Positions 37,368 to 46,075 of a stretch of DNA of 64,000 bases are shown piece by piece. The notes under the pieces were generated by a model, which saw nothing but the letters and a program-made list of their open reading frames with translations, did no database searches and was not told the origin of the DNA. The stretch's first letter is position 1. Each line of letters starts with the position of its first letter. The stretch spans positions 1-64,000 of the forward strand of contig NZ_JAELTN010000010.1 in assembly GCF_016428855.1 (NCBI RefSeq), given 5' to 3'. Source of the stretch: Pedobacter sp. ASV28. GTDB taxonomy: Bacteria; Bacteroidota; Bacteroidia; Sphingobacteriales; Sphingobacteriaceae. The position numbers were made by a program, and so were the translations under genes.

Positions 37368-38957
37368 ATGAGTAAGATTAATCTCTTAATTGTAGATGAT
37401 AAAGAAGAAAATATCATAGCATTAGAAGCTTTGCTAAATAGAAATGATATTAACATTATCACGACAACATCTCCTAATGACGCTCTACGCATCTGTTGGG
37501 AAAAGGATATAGCTATAGCCTTGGTAGATGTTCAAATGCCTGAAATGAATGGTTTTGAGCTTGTGGAAATCCTAAAAAACAATACCAGGACCCAAGACAT
37601 CATGATCTTATTTGTAACCGCCATATCTACAGAAGCAAAATATGCCCTTAAAGGCCTAAATGCTGGGGCTGTAGATTACCTATATAAACCTTTGGATCCC
37701 TATATCACCTCTGCAAAGGTAGATTCCTTTATACAGTTGATCAGAACCCAAAGGGAGATAAAGCACAAAAACCAACAGCTGGAAAAAATCCAAGGCGATT
37801 TAATCAAAGCCAAGGAAGAAGCAGAACAAGGCAAAAGAGCAAAGGAAAATTTCATGGCCAATATGAGCCATGAAATCAGAACCCCTATTAATGGCATTAT
37901 TGGATTGGTGCATCTCTTACAGAAAAGCCCTCTCGATGAACAACAAAAAGAAATTGTAGGACTACTTGATGTTTCTTCCAGTTCCCTTCTGGGTGTAATC
38001 AACGATATCCTAGACTTATCTAAGATCGAAGCTGGCAAATACAAAATCAGTTTTGCCGAAACTGACATCAAAGACTTAGCTACTCAAGCCACAAACCTAC
38101 TCAACATCAAAGCCATAGAAAAGAACATTAGCTTAAAACTGGTGATAGATGATAAGTTGCCAAAATTTATTATGGCCGATTCGCTAAGGTTAAACCAAAT
38201 CTTCATGAATTTATTAAGCAATGCAGTTAAATTCACCAATGAAGGAGAGGTAATCTTCAAGATAGAAGTCTTGGAAGAAAAATCAAATACGGTCTACCTT
38301 AAGTTTTCTGTCATCGATACAGGAATTGGCATTTCCAAAGAAAACATCGAAACGATCTTCCATTCATTCGAACAGGTTGAAAACATCCATACCAAAGTTT
38401 ATGGGGGGACAGGCTTGGGACTTTCCATTGTAAAAAAGCTGGTAGAGCTGAAGGGTGGAGAACTTGATGTTCAAAGCGAACTAGGCAAAGGAAGTGTCTT
38501 TTCTTTCTCTAAGTGGTATAAATTTGTAGAAAAGGAAGGGAAAGAAAAAACCGACAAAGTACCTGAGCAACTGGCTACCTTAGATGGACTGAAAATATTA
38601 GTTGCCGAAGATAATTCGATAAATGTATTCCTTATTGTGAAAATCCTAAATGATTGGAAAGTACAAACGACAGTAGTAACCAATGGCGCTGCGGCTTTAG
38701 AAGCTTTGGAAAAAGAAAATTTCGATTTGATCTTAATGGATACCTACATGCCTGTAATGAATGGCCTAGAAGCCATTAAAAGGATAAGAGATGGGCAGAT
38801 ACCAGGTAAAGAAAAAACACCTATCATTTCATTTTCCGCAGGAGTATTAGATTCCGATAAGGAAACGGCCAAACAGGTAGGTGCTGATGATATTATCGGT
38901 AAACCCTTCAAGGTCACCGCACTGCACAAGAAAATAAGTAATCTTGCTCGAAGATAA
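37368..38957 (+). CDS. Soluble hybrid kinase, REC-HK-REC
   Basis: 529 residues, no membrane segment. An N-terminal receiver (LLIVDDKEEN; Asp54 in LVDVQMPEM), a coiled-coil linker, HisKA with His168 (FMANMSHEIRTP), HATPase with NLLSNAVKFT, DTGIGIS and GGTGLGLSIV, then a C-terminal receiver (VAEDNSINV; DLILMDTYMPVMNG). This is a phosphorelay node that can receive phosphate from the hybrid kinase two genes upstream. The operon ends here: the stop is three bases from the convergent pth stop with no terminator between them. Confidence 0.95.
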   Translation: MSKINLLIVDDKEENIIALEALLNRNDINIITTTSPNDALRICWEKDIAIALVDVQMPEMNGFELVEILKNNTRTQDIMILFVTAISTEAKYALKGLNAGAVDYLYKPLDPYITSAKVDSFIQLIRTQREIKHKNQQLEKIQGDLIKAKEEAEQGKRAKENFMANMSHEIRTPINGIIGLVHLLQKSPLDEQQKEIVGLLDVSSSSLLGVINDILDLSKIEAGKYKISFAETDIKDLATQATNLLNIKAIEKNISLKLVIDDKLPKFIMADSLRLNQIFMNLLSNAVKFTNEGEVIFKIEVLEEKSNTVYLKFSVIDTGIGISKENIETIFHSFEQVENIHTKVYGGTGLGLSIVKKLVELKGGELDVQSELGKGSVFSFSKWYKFVEKEGKEKTDKVPEQLATLDGLKILVAEDNSINVFLIVKILNDWKVQTTVVTNGAAALEALEKENFDLILMDTYMPVMNGLEAIKRIRDGQIPGKEKTPIISFSAGVLDSDKETAKQVGADDIIGKPFKVTALHKKISNLARR

Positions 38958-38960
38958 CTA

Positions 38961-39521
38961 CTATTTATTGAACAAAGTCATGGTTTGCGCTGCGCCTATG
39001 GTAGCAAAGCTCTTAATCATACTTACGGCTCTGTTAATCAACACTGGCAGCTCTTTCTTTTCATTCTTGTCGAATTGACCGAGTACAAAATCTACTTGCC
39101 TTCCTTTTGGAAAATCATCACCAATGCCAAAACGTAAACGTGCATAATTTTGCCCTCCACAAAGTTCTTCTATGCTTTTAAGGCCATTATGCCCTGCACT
39201 GCTACCTTGCAACTTCATCCTCAATTTACCTAATGGAAGTGCTAAATCATCAACCAGTACCAATACATTTTCTGGGACAATCTTCAGTTCTTTCATCCAG
39301 TAGTTAACAGCCTTGCCACTAAGGTTCATATAGGTAGTAGGTTTAATGACATGTAGCTTTTTCCCTTTATAACCTACTTCTGCGTAGTAGGCCAAGCGTA
39401 AAAGCTCAAAACCACCCTCCAAGTTTTCAACCAGTTCATCCGCAATATCAAACCCGATATTATGGCGCGTACCCACATATTCCGGACCTATGTTGCCTAG
39501 GCCTACGATAAGAAATTTCAT
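38961..39521 (-). CDS. pth: Peptidyl-tRNA hydrolase
   Basis: 186 residues, full-length. The catalytic His20 sits in the motif GTRHNIGF (17-24), with further hallmarks KPTTYMNLSG (about 60-69), VDDLALPLGKLR and GSSAGHNGLKS. It frees tRNA from peptidyl-tRNA dropped by the ribosome. It follows rplY, as is common, but a terminator lies between them. A TATCTTTG -7-like element ends only five bases before the ATG. Confidence 0.97.
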   Translation of the reverse strand: MKFLIVGLGNIGPEYVGTRHNIGFDIADELVENLEGGFELLRLAYYAEVGYKGKKLHVIKPTTYMNLSGKAVNYWMKELKIVPENVLVLVDDLALPLGKLRMKLQGSSAGHNGLKSIEELCGGQNYARLRFGIGDDFPKGRQVDFVLGQFDKNEKKELPVLINRAVSMIKSFATIGAAQTMTLFNK

Positions 39522-39526
39522 GGCGG

Positions 39527-39534
39527 CAAAGATA
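39527..39534 (-). promoter_or_regulatory. Candidate -7 element of pth, almost leaderless
   Basis: Minus strand TATCTTTG, an exact TAnnTTTG match, ends five bases before the pth ATG. Transcription about seven bases downstream would start at or next to the start codon. No -33 TTTG was found, so the match is partial. Confidence 0.35.
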
Positions 39535-39596
39535 AAATTTTGAATTGAAATTATGGTATTAGAGGCTGATACTTCAAGACGACAGTAACTATTAGC

Positions 39597-39632
39597 AAAA
39601 AAGCAGTATTCGCTTTTGGCAAATACTGCTTT
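39597..39632 (-). terminator. Terminator after rplY
   Basis: A ten-base-pair stem, AAGCAGTATT (39601-39610) with AATACTGCTT (39622-39631), followed on the minus strand by a T-run. It lies about 24 bases past the rplY stop. Confidence 0.88.
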
Positions 39633-39655
39633 CTAATACTTAAAACTATCCAGGA

Positions 39656-40231
39656 TTATTTTCCTTTAGCGTTTTCTGCTTGTTTCAATGCCCTAGACAT
39701 ACCTACAGAAACGATAGTATCTTCAGGTGTATTCATTACGAAGAAATCTCCTTTTTCTAGATCACGTACGCGGAACAAACTACCTACTTCTAATTTAGAA
39801 ATGTTCACTTCAACCACTTGAGGCATATTTTTAGGCAATGCTTTAACACGTAGTTTACGTAACTTTTGTACTAACTTACCGCCCATTTTTACACCTGGAG
39901 AAGTTCCTGTCAATTTAACTGGAATTTCCATAGTAATTTCCTTATCATCAAATAATTGAAGGAAATCTACGTGTAATAACAAATCTGTTAAAGGGTGGAA
40001 CTGAGTATCTTTTATGATAGCTTTTACTGCTTTTCCTTCAACAGTGATCTCAATAAAGTTCGCTTCTGGCGAATAGATAACTTCGTTTAAATCAGTTCTT
40101 TCGATAGCAAAGTGTGCTTGCTCTTTACCACCATACAATACCGCAGGAACTTTACCTTCATAGCGAAGCTCTTTAGCATCGCGTTTCCCTACGTTCTCTC
40201 TAAGAGAACCGCTAATAGCGATTGTTTTCAT
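39656..40231 (-). CDS. rplY: 50S ribosomal protein L25 / stress protein Ctc
   Basis: 191 residues, so it is the long Ctc-type form. An N-terminal L25 5S-rRNA-binding domain (about 1-90; SLRENVGKRDAKELRYEGKV and PAVLYGG) is followed by the TL5-type C-terminal domain (about 95-185; GVKMGGKLVQKLRKLRVKAL). It binds 5S rRNA in the large subunit. It is encoded just downstream of prs and upstream of pth, an arrangement found in many bacteria. Confidence 0.96.
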   Translation of the reverse strand: MKTIAISGSLRENVGKRDAKELRYEGKVPAVLYGGKEQAHFAIERTDLNEVIYSPEANFIEITVEGKAVKAIIKDTQFHPLTDLLLHVDFLQLFDDKEITMEIPVKLTGTSPGVKMGGKLVQKLRKLRVKALPKNMPQVVEVNISKLEVGSLFRVRDLEKGDFFVMNTPEDTIVSVGMSRALKQAENAKGK

Positions 40232-40314
40232 CGTTTTATATATTTATTTATTGTTTAACTGGCTACCTGTTCAAATCGATTAATCGAATAACCGATTACA
40301 CAATTAACCCTTAC

Positions 40315-41256
40315 TTACACCTTAAAAAGGTCACTGATCGAACCATGCTCGTTAACATTGGCAATGGCCTTTGCAAACAAACCTGCTGTACTCAGCACCC
40401 TAATTTTTTCACTCTGCTGTTTTAATGGAATGGTATCTGTAACGATAAGTTCCTCCAAAACAGAATTTTCTATCGTTTCGTACGCTTTACCCGATAAAAC
40501 GGCATGTGTACAAACTGCCCTAACACTTTTTGCACCATTTTCCATAATCAATGCTGCTGCCTTGGCCAAAGTACCTGCCGTATCGCAAATATCATCGATC
40601 AATACAATATCCTGTCCGGTTACATCACCAATAATAGACATCGATTCGATTTCATTGGCACGTTTACGACGTTTATCACAAATGACCACTTCTGCATTAA
40701 AAAATTTGGCAAAAGTACGGGCTCTATATGAGCCACCCATATCTGGCGAGGCAATGGTTAAATTCTCTAGACCCAAGCTTTTGATATAAGGAACGAATAT
40801 CACCGATCCATCTAAGTGGTCTACCGGAATATCAAAGAAACCCTGTATCTGGGCTGCATGCAGGTCCATGGTCATGATACGATGTATACCTGCAGCTTTC
40901 AATAGATTGGCTACCAATTTTGCGCCAATGGCTACCCTAGGTTTGTCTTTCCTATCTTGACGGGCCAAACCATAATAAGGAACAACTGCGGTAATATAAT
41001 GTGCCGATGCTCTTTTCGCAGCATCAACCATTAATAAAAGCTCCATTAAATTATCACTTGGCTGATAGGTAGATTGTACCAAGAATACATCACAACCTCT
41101 AATTGATTCGTCAAAAGAAGGCTGAAACTCTCCATCGCTAAACTTACTTAAGGTTACATCTCCTAGTGGTTTGCCATAATCTTTGGCAATTTTAGCGGCA
41201 AGTTCTTTGGTTCCACTTCCGGCAAAAATTTTAACTGGATTAAATTGCAATGGCAT
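40315..41256 (-). CDS. prs: Ribose-phosphate pyrophosphokinase
   Basis: 313 residues from the start MPLQFNPVKIFAGSGTKELA, the normal length. A longer frame to 41355 would run through the tRNA-Gln gene and its terminator and is not accepted. Motifs: SKFSDGEFQPSFDESIRG (about 36-53), the catalytic flexible-loop region, DLHAAQIQGFFDIPVDHL (ribose/ATP site) and the PRPP-binding loop IVLIDDICDTAGTL. It makes PRPP for nucleotides, His and Trp. Only 25 bases separate the upstream terminator from the start codon, so its own promoter is not evident. Confidence 0.96.
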   Translation of the reverse strand: MPLQFNPVKIFAGSGTKELAAKIAKDYGKPLGDVTLSKFSDGEFQPSFDESIRGCDVFLVQSTYQPSDNLMELLLMVDAAKRASAHYITAVVPYYGLARQDRKDKPRVAIGAKLVANLLKAAGIHRIMTMDLHAAQIQGFFDIPVDHLDGSVIFVPYIKSLGLENLTIASPDMGGSYRARTFAKFFNAEVVICDKRRKRANEIESMSIIGDVTGQDIVLIDDICDTAGTLAKAAALIMENGAKSVRAVCTHAVLSGKAYETIENSVLEELIVTDTIPLKQQSEKIRVLSTAGLFAKAIANVNEHGSISDLFKV

Positions 41257-41281
41257 GATTTGCGGGGTATCAATGCTGGTT

Positions 41282-41316
41282 AAAAAAAATCGGATTGTGG
41301 TTTTATTCACAATCCG
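41282..41316 (-). terminator. Terminator between tRNA-Gln and prs
   Basis: Minus strand CGGATTGTG, a seven-base loop, CACAATCCG, then a run of eight T (41290-41282). It ends the tRNA transcript and could attenuate read-through into prs. Confidence 0.9.
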
Positions 41317-41326
41317 AAAAGATTTG

Positions 41327-41397
41327 TTGTCCGACCTGGATTCGAACCAAGACAAACGGTACCAAAAACCGTTGTACTACCCTTATACTATCGGACA
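41327..41397 (-). tRNA. tRNA-Gln (anticodon TTG)
   Basis: 71 bases on the minus strand with the full cloverleaf. Acceptor stem TGTCCGA/TCGGACA, discriminator A, D-arm GTAT-AAGGGTA-GTAC, anticodon stem ACGGT/ACCGT around loop TTTTGGT (anticodon TTG, decoding CAA), and T-arm CTTGG-TTCGAAT-CCAGG. CCA is not encoded. A near-perfect promoter lies 39 bases upstream and a terminator follows. Confidence 0.96.
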
Positions 41398-41435
41398 ATT
41401 TTCCTGTTTCAAAATCACTTTGCTGAAACGGAATG

Positions 41436-41466
41436 CAAATGTACGCACTTTTTTCACATCTGCAAA
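41436..41466 (-). promoter_or_regulatory. Promoter of tRNA-Gln
   Basis: Minus strand TTTG (41466-41463), 19 bases, then TACATTTG (41443-41436) followed by C: the full Bacteroidota housekeeping consensus TTTG-N19-TAnnTTTG(C). Transcription should start near 41429, about 30 bases before the mature tRNA. Confidence 0.88.
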
Positions 41467-41637
41467 TAACATTGAAAAAAAAATTAAAATATTTTTATTT
41501 CAATCTTTGAAGAATTAAAAACCGATTAATTTTTGTTAAATAAGCCAGCATTATAATGCCTATGTCAATCTATTTTTTTATTTTCGGCAGCATTTTATGT
41601 ATCAAATCGCTTAAAATATTTATCTATATATAGTAAC

Positions 41638-44600
41638 ATGAACTATTCAAAAGTAAACAATATTATTGGCTGGATATGCTTCTTAATAGCCACCATTACC
41701 TATGTACTCACCTTGGAACCTTCGGTAAGCTTCTGGGATTGCGGCGAATTTATTGCATCTGCCTACAAGATGCAGGTAGTGCACCAGCCTGGAGCTCCGC
41801 TATTTCTAATGATCGAGCGTTTTTTCTCGCTATTTGCGTTTGGAGACACCACCAAAATAGCTTACTTCATGAATTTTGGCTCGGCAGTTGCCAGCGGAGC
41901 AACCATCCTATTTTTATTTTGGACCATTACCGCACTGGCCAAAAAAGTATTGGTCAACAAAAATGAAGACCTCACCAAAGCCAACCTTATTAGTATTATG
42001 GGAGCTGGTATTGTAGGTGCATTAGCTTATGCTTATTCCGATAGTTTTTGGTTTTCTGCAGTTGAAGCTGAAGTGTATGCCCTTTCCTCTTTATTTACCG
42101 CCATTGTATTTTGGGGTATTTTAAAATGGGAAGCGGTAGCCGAAGAGCCCAAAGCAGACAGATGGCTACTATTCATTGCCTATGTAATGGGCCTATCCAT
42201 CGGTATACACTTGCTTAACCTATTAACCATACCTGCAATAGCTTTCGTTTACTATTTCAAGAAAACACCAAAGCCAACTACAGCAGGCATTTTTAAAACA
42301 TTAGGTATTGGCATCTTGATTTTGGCCGTTGTACAATATGGTATTATCCAATATTTGGTATCTTTTGGAGCTTATTTCGATTTATTTTTTGTAAATACAT
42401 TGGGACTAGGTTTTGGAACTGGCGTTTTGTTCTTTGCCATCCTTATCATCGGCGGATTAGTTTGGGGGATCAGGTATTCCATTAAGCACCAAAAAAGAGT
42501 CTTAAATCTTGCTCTATTATCAACCGTATTGATCATTTTTGGTTACGGTTCTTTTGCCATGATTATTATCAGGGCCCAAGCCAAGCCTAATCTAAACAAT
42601 AGTGATCCAGATAATGCATTCTCCTTCCTTAGCTATTTAAACCGTGAACAATATGGAGATAGGCCATTGTTATTTGGCCCTAACTACAACTCTATACCTA
42701 AATACAATGATGACGGTTCCGCTCCCGTATTTGTAGAAACAGGAAAGACTTATCGCAAGGGCAAAACCAAGTATGAGGTTTCGGGCGTCAAAAGCAAACG
42801 CATATATGGGGAGAATGAAAATTTCCCAGACAGCATTCGTCGCTTACAACATGAGGTATTATTTCCAAGAATGTACAGTGATGAGCAAAGACACATCAAT
42901 TATTATAAGGACATGATGGGGTTTAGCGATGATCATTTCCCAAATTTCTTTGATAATCTAGGTTTCTTTATGCGTCATCAGACCGGCTTTATGTATATGC
43001 GTTATTTTCTATGGAATTTTGCCGGACGCCAAAATGAGGAACAGGGACAGGGTAGCTTGTACGAAGGTCAATGGATCAGCGGAATCAAGCCAATTGATGC
43101 CATGCTATATGGTGACCAAAGCAACCTACCTCCATCCATTACCGATAGCAACTCTTATAACCGCTTTTACTTCTTGCCATTAATATTGGGGATCTTAGGT
43201 GCAGTGTGGCACTTTAATCGCAAACCTAAAGATGCAGGAATTATAGGCTTACTTTTCTTCTTTACCGGACTGGCCATTGTACTATACCTCAACCAGAAAC
43301 CAATGGAACCTAGAGAGCGTGATTATGCCTATGTAGGCTCATTTTATGCCTTTGCCATTTGGATTGGACTGGGGGTACTCTGTTTAAAAGAATGGGTATT
43401 CAAAAAACTAGATGCCAAAACTGCAGCTATAGCGGCAACTGTAGTTGGCCTGTTTGCAGCTCCTGTTTTAATGGCTAAAGAAGGTTGGAATGATCATGAC
43501 CGTTCTACCAAAATGGTGGCCCATGATATTGCCGTGAGCTATTTGGAATCATGTGCTCCAAATGCTATTTTATTCACTTATGGTGATAATGACACCTATC
43601 CTTTGTGGTATGCCCAGGAAGTAGAGGGTATTAGACCGGATATCAGATTAGTTAATCTAAGTTTATTTGATACAGATTGGTACATTAATGGGATGCGCCG
43701 AAAAGTACATCAGTCAGAAGCGCTGCCTATCAGCATGAAAGAAGACCAGTATGTTTCTGGTGAACGGGATGTAATGTACTATAAGGATATGGGAATTAAG
43801 GAACCTGTAGAACTTAAACAAATTGTTGATTTATTGCTATCTGATGATCCAGAAGACAAGTTACCTCTTCAAGATGGCTCAAAGGCAAATTTCATTCCTA
43901 CCAAAAACTTTAAGTTGACGGTAAACCCTGAAGAGGTAATTAACACCAAAACTGTTTCCGAATCTCAGCGCAACAATATCGTTCCTGCCTTAGAATGGAA
44001 ATTCAACAAAGGCTATGTGACAAAAGGCACTTTGGCCATGTTTGATATTTTGGCTAACAACCATTGGAAAAGGCCTATTTATTTTTGTACTACTGTACCA
44101 TCAGAGCAATTTAATGGTTTAAGTGATTATTTGTACAATGAGGGTCTTGCCTATAGATTGTTACCTCTAAAACCCGATTCTTCTACCATTGAAAGTGGCG
44201 AACAGGGTATTAATTTAGATCCGATGTACGATCATGTGATGAATAAATTTAAATGGGGCAACATTAAAACTGCCAAATATTTAGACATTCAATCGGCTGA
44301 TGATATTTCTATTTTTAATAACATCTTCAATAACCTAACCAGTGGATTGATTAAAAATGGAAGAATGGAAGATGCTAAAAAGGTCATGAAAAAATATGAT
44401 GAGGTGATGCCTACAAAAATATATGGTATACGCACTGTGATGAGTGTACCAACCATGGCGCAAAATCTTTATATCCTCGGTGAAACCGAAAGGGCCAATA
44501 ACCTACTTAAAAAATATGCAACTTACGTAGAGAAAGAAATCGGTTACCTAGCAGATGTTTCAAAAAGCAAAAACCAGGTAATAGGAGGCCAAAATATCCA

Positions 44601-44733
44601 AATTGGATTGATGTACGGACTGGATCCAATGTCGAAGGTGGCAGCACAATATAAACAGACCAAACTTGCTGATGACCTTAAAAAGCAATTTGAAAGTCTA
44701 TATGCCAGGTTCAATCAATTCTTTGGACATTAA
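41638..44733 (+). CDS. DUF2723 (GT117-type) membrane glycosyltransferase-like protein
   Basis: 1031 residues. The N-terminal half carries about 12 transmembrane helices with the DUF2723 hallmark near the start: YVLTLEPSVSFWDCGEFIA (about 22-40), whose acidic D and E resemble the catalytic loop of GT-C protein O-mannosyltransferases, then HQPGAPLF. The C-terminal part (about 640-1031) is a soluble periplasmic region with TPR-like helices at the end. The family is classed as GT117 and proposed to O-glycosylate exported proteins in Bacteroidota. It is monocistronic with its own terminator. Confidence 0.92.
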   Translation: MNYSKVNNIIGWICFLIATITYVLTLEPSVSFWDCGEFIASAYKMQVVHQPGAPLFLMIERFFSLFAFGDTTKIAYFMNFGSAVASGATILFLFWTITALAKKVLVNKNEDLTKANLISIMGAGIVGALAYAYSDSFWFSAVEAEVYALSSLFTAIVFWGILKWEAVAEEPKADRWLLFIAYVMGLSIGIHLLNLLTIPAIAFVYYFKKTPKPTTAGIFKTLGIGILILAVVQYGIIQYLVSFGAYFDLFFVNTLGLGFGTGVLFFAILIIGGLVWGIRYSIKHQKRVLNLALLSTVLIIFGYGSFAMIIIRAQAKPNLNNSDPDNAFSFLSYLNREQYGDRPLLFGPNYNSIPKYNDDGSAPVFVETGKTYRKGKTKYEVSGVKSKRIYGENENFPDSIRRLQHEVLFPRMYSDEQRHINYYKDMMGFSDDHFPNFFDNLGFFMRHQTGFMYMRYFLWNFAGRQNEEQGQGSLYEGQWISGIKPIDAMLYGDQSNLPPSITDSNSYNRFYFLPLILGILGAVWHFNRKPKDAGIIGLLFFFTGLAIVLYLNQKPMEPRERDYAYVGSFYAFAIWIGLGVLCLKEWVFKKLDAKTAAIAATVVGLFAAPVLMAKEGWNDHDRSTKMVAHDIAVSYLESCAPNAILFTYGDNDTYPLWYAQEVEGIRPDIRLVNLSLFDTDWYINGMRRKVHQSEALPISMKEDQYVSGERDVMYYKDMGIKEPVELKQIVDLLLSDDPEDKLPLQDGSKANFIPTKNFKLTVNPEEVINTKTVSESQRNNIVPALEWKFNKGYVTKGTLAMFDILANNHWKRPIYFCTTVPSEQFNGLSDYLYNEGLAYRLLPLKPDSSTIESGEQGINLDPMYDHVMNKFKWGNIKTAKYLDIQSADDISIFNNIFNNLTSGLIKNGRMEDAKKVMKKYDEVMPTKIYGIRTVMSVPTMAQNLYILGETERANNLLKKYATYVEKEIGYLADVSKSKNQVIGGQNIQIGLMYGLDPMSKVAAQYKQTKLADDLKKQFESLYARFNQFFGH

Positions 44734-44750
44734 TTAAATCCTTAGGAAGG

Positions 44751-44793
44751 AATAAAATGGGCCGATCAAATTCTTTGATCGGCCCATTTTATT
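44751..44793 (+). terminator. Terminator after the DUF2723 gene
   Basis: A stem of up to 20 bp, core GGGCCGATCAAA (44759-44770) with TTTGATCGGCCC (44774-44785) and flanking A/T-rich pairs ending in ATTTTATT. It begins 17 bases past the stop codon. Confidence 0.92.
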
Positions 44794-44893
44794 ATACACC
44801 TAAACCATCACTGGTCACCGGTATGATCTTGCCTTAACCATAAATGAACATTGTAACCCGTAAAAACATTATTAACAACCTCATCTTCTCCAA

Positions 44894-44929
44894 TAAAAAA
44901 AGGATATCCTTATGGATATCCTTTTTTTA
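44894..44929 (-). terminator. Terminator after accA
   Basis: Stem AGGATATCC with GGATATCCT and a four-base loop, flanked by A7 on one side and T7 on the other, so it works in both directions. It lies about 26 bases past the accA stop on the minus strand. Confidence 0.9.
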
Positions 44930-44954
44930 TATTAAGCTATTTAAACAGATTTGG

Positions 44955-45920
44955 CTAACCTTCGTTCACCACACCCATTGCACAAAATTTGTCTATTCTT
45001 TTAGCAATAAGCTTATCTGTATCTACCTTTTTAAGCACCTTCAAGTCGATGAGAATTTGATCCTTTAAAGTTTGGGCCATCAGTTCAGGGTTTTGATGTG
45101 CTCCACCAAGCGGCTCTTTAACCACACCATCAATCAATTGATTTTTAAACATGTCCTCAGAGGTCAGCTTTAAACACTCAGCCGCTCTTTCCTTAAAATC
45201 CCAGCTTCTCCACAAAATAGAAGAACAAGACTCTGGTGAAATTACCGAGTACCAAGTATGCTCCAACATATAAACTTTGTCTCCTATACCAATACCTAAA
45301 GCACCACCTGATGCTCCTTCTCCTACTATGAAACAAAGAATAGGTACTTTTAGTACCGACATCTCCAATAAATTACGTGCAATTGCCTCTCCCTGTCCAC
45401 GCTCTTCAGCTTCCAAACCAGGATAAGCACCCATGGTATCGATGAAGGAAATAACAGGTTTATTGAATTTCTCTGCCAAACGCATCAAACGCAAGGCTTT
45501 CCTATAGCCTTCTGGATTGGCCATACCGAAATTACGATATTGGCGTTCCTTGGTATTCTTTCCTTTTTGATGGCCTATAATCATTACTGTTTGCCCATCA
45601 ATCGTGGCAAAACCACCAATAATTGCCTTATCATCCTTCACCGTCCTGTCGCCGTGAAGTTCTATAAAATCATCACAGATAAGACTAATGTAGTCTAAAG
45701 TTTGCGGACGTTCGGCATGACGTGACATTTGTACTTTCTGCCAGCCGGTCAAATGTTCATATAAGTCCTTGCTGGTCTGCGCAACTTTTTCGTCTAGTTC
45801 TGCAAGAGTGGCCGACATATCAACCTTGGTTTTATCGGCAATTTGCTTTACCTTTTCGATTTGCTGATACAAATCGGCCAAAGGTTTTTCAAAATCAAAA
45901 GATGTTTTCAGTTGTTCCAT
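44955..45920 (-). CDS. accA: Acetyl-CoA carboxylase carboxyltransferase subunit alpha
   Basis: 321 residues from the start [20 protein letters not shown], which fits the family; the frame to 45962 adds 14 residues ([14 protein letters not shown]) that are not part of it. The conserved [34 protein letters not shown] and [15 protein letters not shown], with the [11 protein letters not shown] stretch, are complete. It forms the carboxyltransferase with AccD and makes malonyl-CoA. It stands alone here; accD is elsewhere. Confidence 0.97.
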   Translation of the reverse strand: MEQLKTSFDFEKPLADLYQQIEKVKQIADKTKVDMSATLAELDEKVAQTSKDLYEHLTGWQKVQMSRHAERPQTLDYISLICDDFIELHGDRTVKDDKAIIGGFATIDGQTVMIIGHQKGKNTKERQYRNFGMANPEGYRKALRLMRLAEKFNKPVISFIDTMGAYPGLEAEERGQGEAIARNLLEMSVLKVPILCFIVGEGASGGALGIGIGDKVYMLEHTWYSVISPESCSSILWRSWDFKERAAECLKLTSEDMFKNQLIDGVVKEPLGGAHQNPELMAQTLKDQILIDLKVLKKVDTDKLIAKRIDKFCAMGVVNEG

Positions 45921-46009
45921 ATTGGGGCGGTAAAAATAAGCATTTATCTGGAAACAATTCATAATAAAATTTAATGCCCTTATCTAAGCTTAGGCCGGCT
46001 ACTTTATAC

Positions 46010-46034
46010 ATGGAAAAAGACAGTCTTTTTCCAT
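46010..46034. repeat. Perfect 12-bp inverted repeat downstream of the S10 peptidase gene
   Basis: ATGGAAAAAGAC (46010-46021), one base, then its complement GTCTTTTTCCAT (46023-46034). It lies 42 bases past the S10 peptidase stop. The U-rich run is inside the 3' arm, not after it, so it may be a weak terminator or a protein-binding palindrome. Confidence 0.5.
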
Positions 46035-46075
46035 TAGGCATTACTTAAAAGCAATTCGATTATGAAAATTAATCC

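Noticed and set aside
41257..41355. N-terminal extension of prs to 41355
   Set aside because: It would translate through the terminator and into the tRNA-Gln gene; the family starts at the methionine encoded at 41254-41256.
44844..45068. 74-codon plus-strand frame after the DUF2723 gene
   Set aside because: It runs through the accA terminator hairpin and into the 3' end of accA on the opposite strand; lysine/phenylalanine-rich junk composition.
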